Source of the DNA: JBLXBZ01 sp048265185
GTDB taxonomy: Bacteria; Pseudomonadota; Alphaproteobacteria; Rhizobiales; Stappiaceae
DNA length: 31,179 bases
Reading direction: 5' to 3'
Assembly: GCA_048265185.1 (NCBI GenBank)
Contig: JBLXBZ010000017.1
Span: 1 to 31,179, forward strand
Both the position numbers and the translations under genes were made by a program. Below, piece after piece: positions 17,255-24,618 of this stretch. The notes beneath the pieces are model-generated. The model did no database searches and was not told the DNA's origin. It saw nothing but the letters and a program-made list of their open reading frames with translations. Each line of letters starts with the position of its first letter. Position 1 is the first letter of the stretch.

Positions 17255-17686
17255 CTAATTTCTAGTATCCGGGAGACTAGGAAATCCTTGAACGCCTATC
17301 GATTGGAGCATCACCTGATTAACGTCGCGCACTGGTGTTGACACGAACGCAAAGGGCGAGAGATCGGCCATCCAAGAATTCTTGCGGTCGAGGGTTCCGT
17401 CTGCAACCAAGCGAAGTTGCGCGAGATATTGGCTAGCATCGAGTTTAAGGTATCGGGACATAATGTGAGGATCGCGAACATAGGTTCGAACGTTCTTGTC
17501 GTAGACCATGTTATCTGGCGTCAAGTCGATACAGCGGTTCAAATTGCTGGAGGATTGGTTCACCGAAATTCCGAATTGATCCATTAGGTCGCGACACTTC
17601 CTATGTCCCCCCCAGAACAAGCGAAACTCTATGAACTCAAGCCGTTTCTCAACTCCCCAGCGAAGTCCAGACCTCCCATTGTCCAC
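17255..17686 (-). pseudogene. N-terminal winged-helix piece of a CapW/BrxR-type WYL regulator
   Basis: This 143-residue frame starts at GTG 17686, with GGGAGG 6 bases upstream. EKRLEFIEFRLFWGGHR and DLMDQFGISVNQSSSNLNR form the winged helix-turn-helix of CapW/BrxR repressors. LTPDNMVYDKNVRTYV is the characteristic following wing. The frame ends near residue 143, at the point where the ligand-sensing WYL domain should begin, and the WYL core is missing. In intact systems these proteins repress defence operons. The DNA-binding piece alone might still be made, but its dimerisation and release signal would be lost. Confidence 0.72.
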
Positions 17687-17712
17687 CGCAGCCTCCCAGT
17701 ATGCTAATGCAC

Positions 17713-17741
17713 ATTATAACTATGCGCGCTCATTTTCTGAA
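17713..17741 (-). promoter_or_regulatory. Candidate promoter of the regulator/defence operon
   Basis: On the minus strand TTCAGA (17736-17741) and a perfect TATAAT (17713-17718) are 17 bp apart, 27 bp ahead of the GTG start at 17686. An imperfect palindrome (GCACAT, 7 bp, ATGCGC; 17709-17727) covers the -10 and could be the repressor site. The promoter is inferred from consensus match and the operator from symmetry alone. Confidence 0.5.
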
Positions 17742-17854
17742 TTTATGCCACCATAATCACAGGGTTGTTAGTTAGCAATCACACGCTCCTTTCGGTTGTG
17801 CATTTCTTGGTGATGACGGTTCACTGCTCATCCATTAATTAGGTGTTTGCGCAG

Positions 17855-18370
17855 TGAATCGCCCCGAATTTGCTGGAGGCTCTAACTCCTGAGTAAGATG
17901 GAACGCCATGAGCAAAACGGCGAAAAAATTTTCCTGAAGCACGGGAACGAGAAGTCCGACGTGTGCTGGATAATGAGAGCCCGCGCGGGTCACGCTGGCA
18001 GGTGATCGTTTTACTTACGGCGAAAATCGATTGCTCGGCGCACACACTGAACGAGTGGGGAAACCGTGAGCTTCGTTAGGTTAATGAGATCTTGCATAAG
18101 GCATCTGCTTATTTTGCTCAGGCGGAGCTCGACCGCCCACTGAAGCGATGATCTCCTTCATCGATGAATACCGTTCAGTGCTCGAGGTCGAACCGATCTG
18201 CAAGCTGCGGCCGATTGCCCCGTCGACTTATTACGATGCCATAGCCAAATGGGTCGACGCGGGGCGTCTGTAGGCGCGTGCTCGCCGCGATGTCGCTTTG
18301 AAGATCGAGATCCACCGTATGTTCGAAGAGGTTTCCCAAGCCTGCTCTGCAGCCCCCGGCATCGCAATCG
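17855..18370 (+). mobile_element. Degraded IS3-family element (left end, OrfA and OrfB remnants)
   Basis: The left terminus TGAATCGCCCCG begins at 17855. An OrfA start follows at 17908 (MSKTAKKFS), where a frame break occurs at once. Downstream frames still spell SIAAKI-like and CSAHTLNEW segments. The OrfB part reads KASAYFAQAELDRP, then from 18148 MISFIDEYRS, EPICKLRPIAPSTYYDAIAK and RARRDVALKIEIHRMFEE with stops between. All fit an IS3-type element that has decayed by frameshifts. The right end is missing. Confidence 0.75.
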
Positions 18371-18425
18371 CCATGAGGCCGGCGCGGTGATGCAGACCGA
18401 TTACGCCGGGCACACCGAAACATGA
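18371..18425 (+). mobile_element. Possible IS21 IstA fragment
   Basis: The short segment GAVMQTDYAGHTE recalls the start of the catalytic region in IS21-type IstA (Q-x-DYAG). It joins directly to the IS3 remnant and ends within a few codons. The match is very short. Confidence 0.3.
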
Positions 18426-18514
18426 TCGGAGGCAGATGATCAGCCGCGTCCGAGCTGTCCGGGAATTAGCGTAATCGCCGTCCGGTATTCCTGAAATCCG
18501 TAATCACGGCGAAA

Positions 18515-18570
18515 GATCCATGCCGTCGTATTTCGAACGCCAGTTGTAGTACGTAGGGTTGCTGATCCCG
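18515..18570 (-). mobile_element. IS3 OrfA C-terminal fragment
   Basis: The minus strand spells GISNPTYYNWRSKYDGMD, the well-known OrfA segment that follows the helix-turn-helix in IS3-family elements. It is in opposite orientation to the neighbouring IS3 remnant, so a second element was present. No surrounding OrfA frame survives. Confidence 0.6.
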
Positions 18571-18624
18571 TCTCACCCTGATTATTTCCGTATATTTCAG
18601 TTCTGAGTGGCGGATACACGGAGA

Positions 18625-18993
18625 CTATTCATCGCGCCCAAATGCCTTGGTTTTAAACCAGAGGTATCCCATACCGAAAGGCGCGATGAACAGCGCAAGG
18701 TTCCATAAGACTAGGTTGATGAAGAACTTTGCGGGATAAAGAAAGATGATTGGCAAGATCAAGAACCCATCGCCAAGAGCTAATGCCTTGAGTTCATCCC
18801 AGACGAGCTTGGAAAACGGGAACAAAATTGCGCAGAGAATAAAATAGATTAAAATTATAGATGTTTCTGTATAGTTTCTCGAATTTTCAAGTGTAATAGT
18901 CAATGAAAGAGCAAGAAAAATCGCGGATATGATATAGGATCGTATTATATAGCGAGGATTAAATCCATTAAATATTATTTTAGATGCGTTCAT
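18625..18993 (-). CDS. Small integral membrane protein at the end of the T4SS operon
   Basis: This 122-residue protein has three to four hydrophobic segments (about 14-34, 44-64, 74-95 and 97-113) and a short charged C-terminus. I recognise no family. It follows virB6 in the same direction after an AT-rich 68-bp gap and may be a partner of the conjugation channel, a surface-exclusion or immunity protein, or unrelated. Its base composition is the most AT-rich of the coding genes in the window. Confidence 0.6.
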   Translation of the reverse strand: MNASKIIFNGFNPRYIIRSYIISAIFLALSLTITLENSRNYTETSIILIYFILCAILFPFSKLVWDELKALALGDGFLILPIIFLYPAKFFINLVLWNLALFIAPFGMGYLWFKTKAFGRDE

Positions 18994-19061
18994 TTAAATT
19001 TATTCCTTAGATGTATTGAATAAATATTAATTTCATTTTGAATAAAATTACTTTTGTCGCT

Positions 19062-20054
19062 TTAGTATTTTCGTGATCGTTGGATTTGTCTTCTTACTGC
19101 ATTTACGGCAGAGCCGGCCTTTCTCCCATACTCTTGGGCTTTTGAGGACGCGGCGCGGCCAGTATTCGCGGCGACTCCGCCAATCGCTCGCGCTCCTTTC
19201 CCCGCTGGTTGAAGGTTACGGTAGATATTATTAGCTACCGCCGCCGCTGTAAGTGGTCCCGCGGCTGTTATTGCTCCGCTGAGGCCGCTGACGATTGTTG
19301 GTATTAGCAAGATTGTGGTGATCATGATGATCAAGACAACGATGAAAGGGATTAGCGCGGCGATGGATTGGATATTGTCGGGGTTAATGTTGTTTATTGT
19401 CGCTTTTGTTAGATTGATGATTGTCCCTAGAACGACGGCGATCACCACCGGATACAGTGCGTAGGTGATAGTCGATTGCAACCACTTAAAGAAAAAGTCT
19501 TTTGTCGCCGCAAACATCGAAAGGCCGATAAAGATCGGGGCTAGACCAAGGTGAATTGTAATCATCACGACCGCGAAAATCAGGATCAAACTCGCGGTGG
19601 CCGCAACTATAGACTGAAGTATTATAAAAATACCTGACATGAACGCATGCGCCATGTAACTTAGATTGTCTAAAGTGGCGTCGGCGCTGGCGCCTAGATC
19701 GGTCAGCATTTTATCGAATGTGCGTGCGAGCGAGACATTATCCATGTTTCCAGAGAGCATTGTTCCGCCCAAATTATCCATTCCTGAGATAATCGCATTG
19801 GCGAACGCATCGAACTGGCTCCAGACTGTCGCAAACTGATGGATCAGGATCAGTTTTATGAGGAGCCAGGCAAATTGCGTGATCTCCATCGGCCGAAGTT
19901 GAAATATCTGTTTCAAGAAGGCGAGAATAATTGTCAGAGTAGCGCCGACTTTGATTGCGCCTCCAATGGCGCTTGCCGTTATCCCATATTGCGATTGAGC
20001 GGCCGAGGAAAGTTGCGACTTAGCTGTCTCGACAAGTAACGAGACAATTTCCAT
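19062..20054 (-). CDS. virB6: VirB6 inner-membrane channel protein
   Basis: This protein of about 330 residues has an N-terminal periplasmic segment and at least five hydrophobic helices, including TLTIILAFLKQIFQL and LIPFIVVLIIMITTILLIP. A conserved central block LGLAPIFIGLSMFAATKDFF matches the VirB6/TrbL family, followed by a Lys/Arg-rich tail. VirB6 lies in the inner membrane and forms part of the substrate path through the type IV secretion channel. A TTG at 20057 is in frame, but the ATG at 20054 overlaps the stop of the preceding small ORF (TGATG) and is the likely start. Confidence 0.88.
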   Translation of the reverse strand: MEIVSLLVETAKSQLSSAAQSQYGITASAIGGAIKVGATLTIILAFLKQIFQLRPMEITQFAWLLIKLILIHQFATVWSQFDAFANAIISGMDNLGGTMLSGNMDNVSLARTFDKMLTDLGASADATLDNLSYMAHAFMSGIFIILQSIVAATASLILIFAVVMITIHLGLAPIFIGLSMFAATKDFFFKWLQSTITYALYPVVIAVVLGTIINLTKATINNINPDNIQSIAALIPFIVVLIIMITTILLIPTIVSGLSGAITAAGPLTAAAVANNIYRNLQPAGKGARAIGGVAANTGRAASSKAQEYGRKAGSAVNAVRRQIQRSRKY

Positions 20055-20203
20055 CAAAGAACACCTTCTAACTTGTAAATATGCGTTACTGCATCCGTTA
20101 GGGTGTTATTTGGTTTGTTATTGTTAATAATCTCCATTTCTTGCAGGGCGGCGTCCAATTCTGCGGGGAATACGATGATAGTTAAAATTTTTAATTTTTG
20201 CAT
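20054..20203 (-). CDS. Small ORF between virB11 and virB6
   Basis: A 49-residue frame starts at ATG 20203, directly after the virB11 TAA, and ends in a TGATG overlap with virB6. It opens like a small lipoprotein (MQKLKILTIIVFP) but has no Cys at all, so it cannot be lipidated. The tail is hydrophilic and Asn-rich. The tight packing supports translation. It may be a degenerate exclusion protein or VirB7 relative, but no family is recognised. Confidence 0.5.
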   Translation of the reverse strand: MQKLKILTIIVFPAELDAALQEMEIINNNKPNNTLTDAVTHIYKLEGVL

Positions 20204-21181
20204 TTATGTCTCCAACATGGGTAAATAGAATTCCGTTACGCCCCTTCGCCCATCAATCCGGCCTGTTTGGATGATGACATCGACAGACCGGCGGACGTAA
20301 TTCTTCATATCGATATAGGTCATAGGTACGTCTGAACGCCCCGCCGCCATGGCGAGGCGGTCGATAGCCAGCTCTGGAGTTTCCGCATGAAGCGTCGTCA
20401 TTGACCCTCCGTGCCCTGTATTGATCGCTTCTAGGAAAGTCATAGCCTCTTTGCCGCGCACCTCACCCAAAATCAGGCGGTCCGGGCGCATCCGGAGCGT
20501 CGAGATAAGCAATTCATCTGGAGACCGATGTTTGCTGTTTCGGTCTGCGATCAGGGCGACTTTGTTCGGTTGTTCAGGCATTAGTTCCGCAGCGTCTTCA
20601 ATCGTCACAATCCGTTCTTCGGCGGGGATCATATTTATGATTTTGCGAAGGAGCACAGTTTTACCGGTGGACGTGCCACCAGAAATTAACGTGTTTAGCT
20701 TCTCCTGGACGCAAAATTTTAGGGCGTCCTCCAAAGAACCTTCACGCACAATTTCTCTAAGCCGTTGATTGCGTGTAGCCCGTTCTTCATCTAGCGAAAA
20801 TTCTTTGCCGTGCAGGTATTCTGGTTTGATGTCCGATAGCGGTATGGTTGTAAAAAACCGCATGGAAAGCACGACACCGTCTAACGCGGCAGGCTCAACG
20901 ATCACCTGCGCGCGAATTTTCCGGCCTTGATATTCGACCGAAGCAGAAACAAGCGGCTTTTCCTTGCTTATCGTATTTTTAGCGATGCCGGCGATGCTTT
21001 CGCCGAGGATTTTCGCATTACCCGGAGAGATTTTGTCATCCGCTTTTTTCATATGATGATCGCCGCGAAATTCTACCCATATTGAGCCATCCGCGTTGAC
21101 GCATAGTTCTATTAAGTCATAGTGGTTGATCGCATCGCCCAAGGCGGCGATGGCGTGACTGAAATAAGTCTCTCTCGGCAT
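20204..21181 (-). CDS. virB11: VirB11 traffic ATPase
   Basis: This 325-residue protein is a hexameric secretion ATPase at the cytoplasmic face of the channel. GGTSTGKTVLLRKI (about 166-179) is Walker A. IVTIEDAAEL is the Asp box. RMRPDRLILGEVRGKEA is Walker B, and NTGHGGSMTTLHAET is the His box. The N-terminal domain precedes these at normal length. Its ATG overlaps the virB10 stop by one base (TGATG). All catalytic motifs are intact. Confidence 0.96.
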   Translation of the reverse strand: MPRETYFSHAIAALGDAINHYDLIELCVNADGSIWVEFRGDHHMKKADDKISPGNAKILGESIAGIAKNTISKEKPLVSASVEYQGRKIRAQVIVEPAALDGVVLSMRFFTTIPLSDIKPEYLHGKEFSLDEERATRNQRLREIVREGSLEDALKFCVQEKLNTLISGGTSTGKTVLLRKIINMIPAEERIVTIEDAAELMPEQPNKVALIADRNSKHRSPDELLISTLRMRPDRLILGEVRGKEAMTFLEAINTGHGGSMTTLHAETPELAIDRLAMAAGRSDVPMTYIDMKNYVRRSVDVIIQTGRIDGRRGVTEFYLPMLET

Positions 21182-22503
21182 CAGAAAATCTCCAGATCAC
21201 GATCGACCATGATTGTGACGCGAGATCCTTGGTTGACGTGAATTGTCGGTTTGATCTTCAGATAATCGCCGATCACGTTTTGCGTGGCTGATTGCAAGTT
21301 CTGGCCTACACGGCCGGTAATATCGCTGGCCGTGTCATTGCTCGTTTCATTGGCCGTAAGAGCTGGGATCACCGAAATCAGGCTTATCAACGCGGCCGAC
21401 CCAAACCGCTCGGTAAAGTGCGTGTTCACTTTGCCGGTCATGCCGGACTGGCCAAGTTCATCGCCGCCATAGGCGGAGATAGTCACGCTTTGATTGTCCG
21501 GCATGATGATGCGCCGCCAAGCGACCAGCGCACGCTTCTGACCTAGTGTGATCTCTTCTGAATATTTGCCGATAATTCGTGCGCCGCGTGGAATTAAAGT
21601 CCTGCGCCCGTCGAAAGAATGGACGTCTTCTCCAACCACTGCGCGAATAGCGCCAGGTAGGGTTGAATCTATGGCCGTTTCTAAGATCGCTTGGATCATC
21701 GTTCCCTGCGTCACCGTATATGAAGGGTTCACGATGATCTTTGCGCGCTCTACCGGCGTAGGCAGGCCGGAATCGCGAACGAATGACTCGTTGCTCGTCA
21801 ATTTGGCTTTCGCCTGTTCATCGCCGTCTTTTTTGTTTTCACCATTCGATCCGCCGTATGCGATCATGCTGGATTTTATCCGGTTCTCTTGAATTTCGCG
21901 GCTCCGTTGTTGAGGATCGAAACTCGTATGTGCGCGATTATCCAAATTTTGACCGCCGTTGAGGCGAGCCATATCGAGCTGTGATTGCAGTTTCTGCAGC
22001 TCCAGCTTTTTCTTCCTGAGAAACCGCTCCATTTCGGCGTCGCGTTCCGCTTCCGCGGCTTTCAGGCGTTTGAGTTCATCCGATAGAGCTTGAACTCTTG
22101 GGTCATCGCCCGGTTTTTCGTCCGAGCGTTTGGCCAATTTCTTTTTCAGGCCGACCAGCTGCTTTCGCAGCTCTTCAATCAATTTCTGCGTCTGGGAATC
22201 GTCAGCAAATGGCGTTTTTCTCTCCACAAAAACCTGTTGGGGAGCGGGCATTTCGCCATAGGCCGTTCCCGGCAGCGTCTGAAAGTCATCGCCATTCCCG
22301 GCTTCAAGGCGATTGCCATTCTGGCGGTCCTGGAGCAACAGATAACCTGCAGTGCAAAGCGTGACTAAACCAAGCAGGCCGGTTATCAATATGGCCGGGG
22401 ACCGGCGCTTGCCGGACTTCGTTTTACCCGCTTTCGCGTCCTCAAGTTCTTGAAGGCGGGCGCTTAGCGTTTCTTCGGGCGTTTGCCTGTTTTCTTCGCT
22501 CAT
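21181..22503 (-). CDS. virB10: VirB10 core-complex protein
   Basis: This 440-residue protein has a short cytoplasmic N-terminus and one membrane helix (about 35-57, LITGLLGLVTLCTAGYLLL). A long charged coiled-coil region (about 105-185) replaces the usual Pro-rich part. The C-terminal beta-barrel domain (about 240-440) contains GTMIQAILETAIDSTLPG, GARIIGKYSEEI and ALVAWRRIIMPDNQSV. VirB10 spans both membranes and senses ATP use by VirB11 and VirD4. The ATG overlaps the virB9 stop by four bases. Confidence 0.95.
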   Translation of the reverse strand: MSEENRQTPEETLSARLQELEDAKAGKTKSGKRRSPAILITGLLGLVTLCTAGYLLLQDRQNGNRLEAGNGDDFQTLPGTAYGEMPAPQQVFVERKTPFADDSQTQKLIEELRKQLVGLKKKLAKRSDEKPGDDPRVQALSDELKRLKAAEAERDAEMERFLRKKKLELQKLQSQLDMARLNGGQNLDNRAHTSFDPQQRSREIQENRIKSSMIAYGGSNGENKKDGDEQAKAKLTSNESFVRDSGLPTPVERAKIIVNPSYTVTQGTMIQAILETAIDSTLPGAIRAVVGEDVHSFDGRRTLIPRGARIIGKYSEEITLGQKRALVAWRRIIMPDNQSVTISAYGGDELGQSGMTGKVNTHFTERFGSAALISLISVIPALTANETSNDTASDITGRVGQNLQSATQNVIGDYLKIKPTIHVNQGSRVTIMVDRDLEIF

Positions 22504-23183
22504 GGCGCAGCTCTTCTGGCTACGGTATTTTCCACATCACCAGCGCGTAGCACCCAATATTTTGATACGCCCGACACACGAATTAATCCGTCGCTTTGGG
22601 CTGTTGAATTGGTCGTGCGTTCTCGTCCATTACTTATCCGGAAAATCGCAGGTACAGACGTATTTTTCTTGAAACGGAAGTAGGTGAAAGTGCCATCGTC
22701 CCATATCTGAATTGGCGTGATCAAGGTAAGCTTGTCCGCGCCGTAATGGCTATAGGGCGGTAGTTTTGTTACTACTTTGGTTGGGGTCTTCGAGTTGCTA
22801 TCCGGGTGTGAGAAACGCACCACGTAATAAGGTGCGCGTTTCGTCTCTTTCACTGAAAAATAATAGCTGCGTTTGTTGGTGTAGACCGTGATGTTTGTCG
22901 CAATGCCTGCGATCTTGGGTTTAATCACCATGACTTTCCCGCCCGGTACGGCGTCGAAATCAAAGCCTTCCGTGTCTCCGGCGACAATCGAACGAATTTC
23001 TTCGTCTCGCCCGAATTCAACTGAGGTCACCTTCATCATGCTTACTTTGATTTGATACACCTGCCCGTCAACATAGCGCGTTATGCGGACACGATGATCC
23101 AGAGAGCTAGCGCCCGGCGTCATTTCGGCATGGGCGGGACACGCCAAGGCAATGAAACAAAGCGCTGCGAGATGTTTCCTCAT
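22500..23183 (-). CDS. virB9: VirB9 outer-membrane core-complex protein
   Basis: With ATG 23183 the protein has 227 residues and a signal peptide of about 20 residues (HLAALCFIALACPAHA). DHRVRITRYVDGQVYQIKV and FDFDAVPGGKVMVIKPK are in the N-terminal domain, and YSHYGADKLTLITPIQIWDD and WVLRAGDVEN in the C-terminal domain, as in VirB9/TrbG. It pairs with VirB7 and VirB10 in the outer-membrane ring. A longer frame (from 23246) is rejected, because 23183 overlaps the virB8 stop (ATGA) and begins the signal peptide. Confidence 0.93.
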   Translation of the reverse strand: MRKHLAALCFIALACPAHAEMTPGASSLDHRVRITRYVDGQVYQIKVSMMKVTSVEFGRDEEIRSIVAGDTEGFDFDAVPGGKVMVIKPKIAGIATNITVYTNKRSYYFSVKETKRAPYYVVRFSHPDSNSKTPTKVVTKLPPYSHYGADKLTLITPIQIWDDGTFTYFRFKKNTSVPAIFRISNGRERTTNSTAQSDGLIRVSGVSKYWVLRAGDVENTVARRAAP

Positions 23184-23836
23184 TGCTGATACCTCTCGGC
23201 TGTCACGCTGTACTCGCGCACAGTGAACCCGAATGGGTTGCGCCAAAGCTCTTCCAATTGGCGCAGCTCCTGAGGCTTGAAGGAATAGGCGATCGTCACG
23301 AGAAAAACGCCTTCGGTGACGCCTTTCGGCGTTATCAGTCGTTTTACAATTCGCGCTTGGGAGCGGTTGTTTGTGATTGGCGTGACGCTGATGACTTCAA
23401 CGTCCATGCGGGAATCGTTGCCGTAGACTTCCGGCGGATAGTTTTCATTGTTGGCGGACCACAGTTCGATTAGCGACCGCCGCGCATTGCCTTCTGATCT
23501 ATCGCGTACGGTGGAAATCCGCTGGTCATTATCGAGTTGATTGTATGTTTCTCTGTCACGCACATAGGCGTAAACCATTGAAGCGGCCACCGCATTTTGG
23601 TCTGTGATTGTGATGGTCCCGACATTGGCCATGGGCAGCGCGAGTCCGGACACTGGATCAAACGGCACCAAAGCTGGTGGCGGGGTTTTTTGAAACAAGG
23701 CCAAGGCGGCGGCCGCGAGACAGCCAACGAACCCGAATGCTCCCGAGGTGAGAGCGATCGTCTTCCATTGCTTTTCCCGCTGACGAGCGCCGAAAATCAG
23801 CTCTTCTTCGATTATTTCTTTTTTTCCGCTATTCAC
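23180..23836 (-). CDS. virB8: VirB8 assembly factor
   Basis: This 218-residue protein has a short cytoplasmic N-terminus and one membrane helix (about 27-48). The periplasmic NTF2-like domain contains AASMVYAYVRDRETYN and PKGVTEGVFLVTIAYSF. It matches VirB8, the bitopic scaffold that recruits VirB9, VirB10 and pilus parts. The gene begins 8 bp after virB5 and ends overlapping virB9. Confidence 0.93.
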   Translation of the reverse strand: MNSGKKEIIEEELIFGARQREKQWKTIALTSGAFGFVGCLAAAALALFQKTPPPALVPFDPVSGLALPMANVGTITITDQNAVAASMVYAYVRDRETYNQLDNDQRISTVRDRSEGNARRSLIELWSANNENYPPEVYGNDSRMDVEVISVTPITNNRSQARIVKRLITPKGVTEGVFLVTIAYSFKPQELRQLEELWRNPFGFTVREYSVTAERYQQ

Positions 23837-23844
23837 GCCGAACC

Positions 23845-24618
23845 TCAGGGAGCCGAGAAGGTCATGAAAGCGCGATTTTCAGCGATAGCCGCCGCGTCAA
23901 GCACGCCAGCCATTCCTGCGTTTACGGCCGTGACCGATTCAAGTTCGATCATTTTCGCTATAGATATAGCCAGTTCTGCGGTCACCCGCGTATTTAAGTC
24001 GATGCTGGCTTTCGCGTCCTCCATCTCGGGGATCATGCCCACGAGTTTTTCGACTCGTTGAAGGCTTTCGCCAGATTCTTTGTGGGCTTGCTCTGCGACG
24101 GCGGCCATCATCGCGCCAGATGAGGCTTGCGTGGAAGCGCGCTTTGCGCCCGGCGCTGACGAAGTACTCAATTTTTTCACCTTGGCGGAATCGAGTCCAG
24201 CGCTCGCCAAGGCCTGATCCATCGTTTTGCGCATATTGACGGATTTACCAGATGTGAGCCCGCTAAAGTCGCCTTTGGCGATACCTTGGATGGTTCCCAT
24301 CAGATCAGTCAGATTGCCGTTTAATAGCGAATTAATGTCGCCATCCATAGCAAGACCAATGATGTCCCGCGCTCCTGTCAGCGAGGAATACAGTTCTTCG
24401 AATTTGTTGAGTTGGTCTTCCAACAGTTTTATCTGGTTCAATAATTGATCCAGTTGCTCGGACTGTATGTCCAGATCTTGCAGCATGTTTTGGAGCTGTT
24501 TGATGTTTTGGGTGACGTTCTCCGTGTCAAATGTAGGTATGCCCTGCGCGGAAACATATGTCGGAGCCATCGCCGACAAGCAAAGAGTCGCACGGATCAA
24601 AAACCTGCGCATGGTCAT
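23845..24618 (-). CDS. virB5: VirB5 minor pilin
   Basis: This 257-residue protein has a signal peptide ending near SAQGIP (about residue 25). A long helical region (QNIKQLQNMLQDLDIQSEQL and LLNQIKLLEDQLNKF) and GMAGVLDAAAIAENRAF near the end follow the VirB5/TrbJ pattern. VirB5 sits at the pilus tip and may help adhesion to recipients. Its ATG overlaps the preceding transglycosylase fusion gene by four bases. Confidence 0.88.
   Translation of the reverse strand: MTMRRFLIRATLCLSAMAPTYVSAQGIPTFDTENVTQNIKQLQNMLQDLDIQSEQLDQLLNQIKLLEDQLNKFEELYSSLTGARDIIGLAMDGDINSLLNGNLTDLMGTIQGIAKGDFSGLTSGKSVNMRKTMDQALASAGLDSAKVKKLSTSSAPGAKRASTQASSGAMMAAVAEQAHKESGESLQRVEKLVGMIPEMEDAKASIDLNTRVTAELAISIAKMIELESVTAVNAGMAGVLDAAAIAENRAFMTFSAP

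Noticed and set aside
17199..18602. Near-identical short strings TTTCCGTATTTCAGTT (17199) and TTTCCGTATATTTCAGTT (18585), possible attachment or duplication sites
   Set aside because: They differ by a two-base insertion, are short and AT-rich, and lie in decayed sequence with no other boundary sign; chance is likely.
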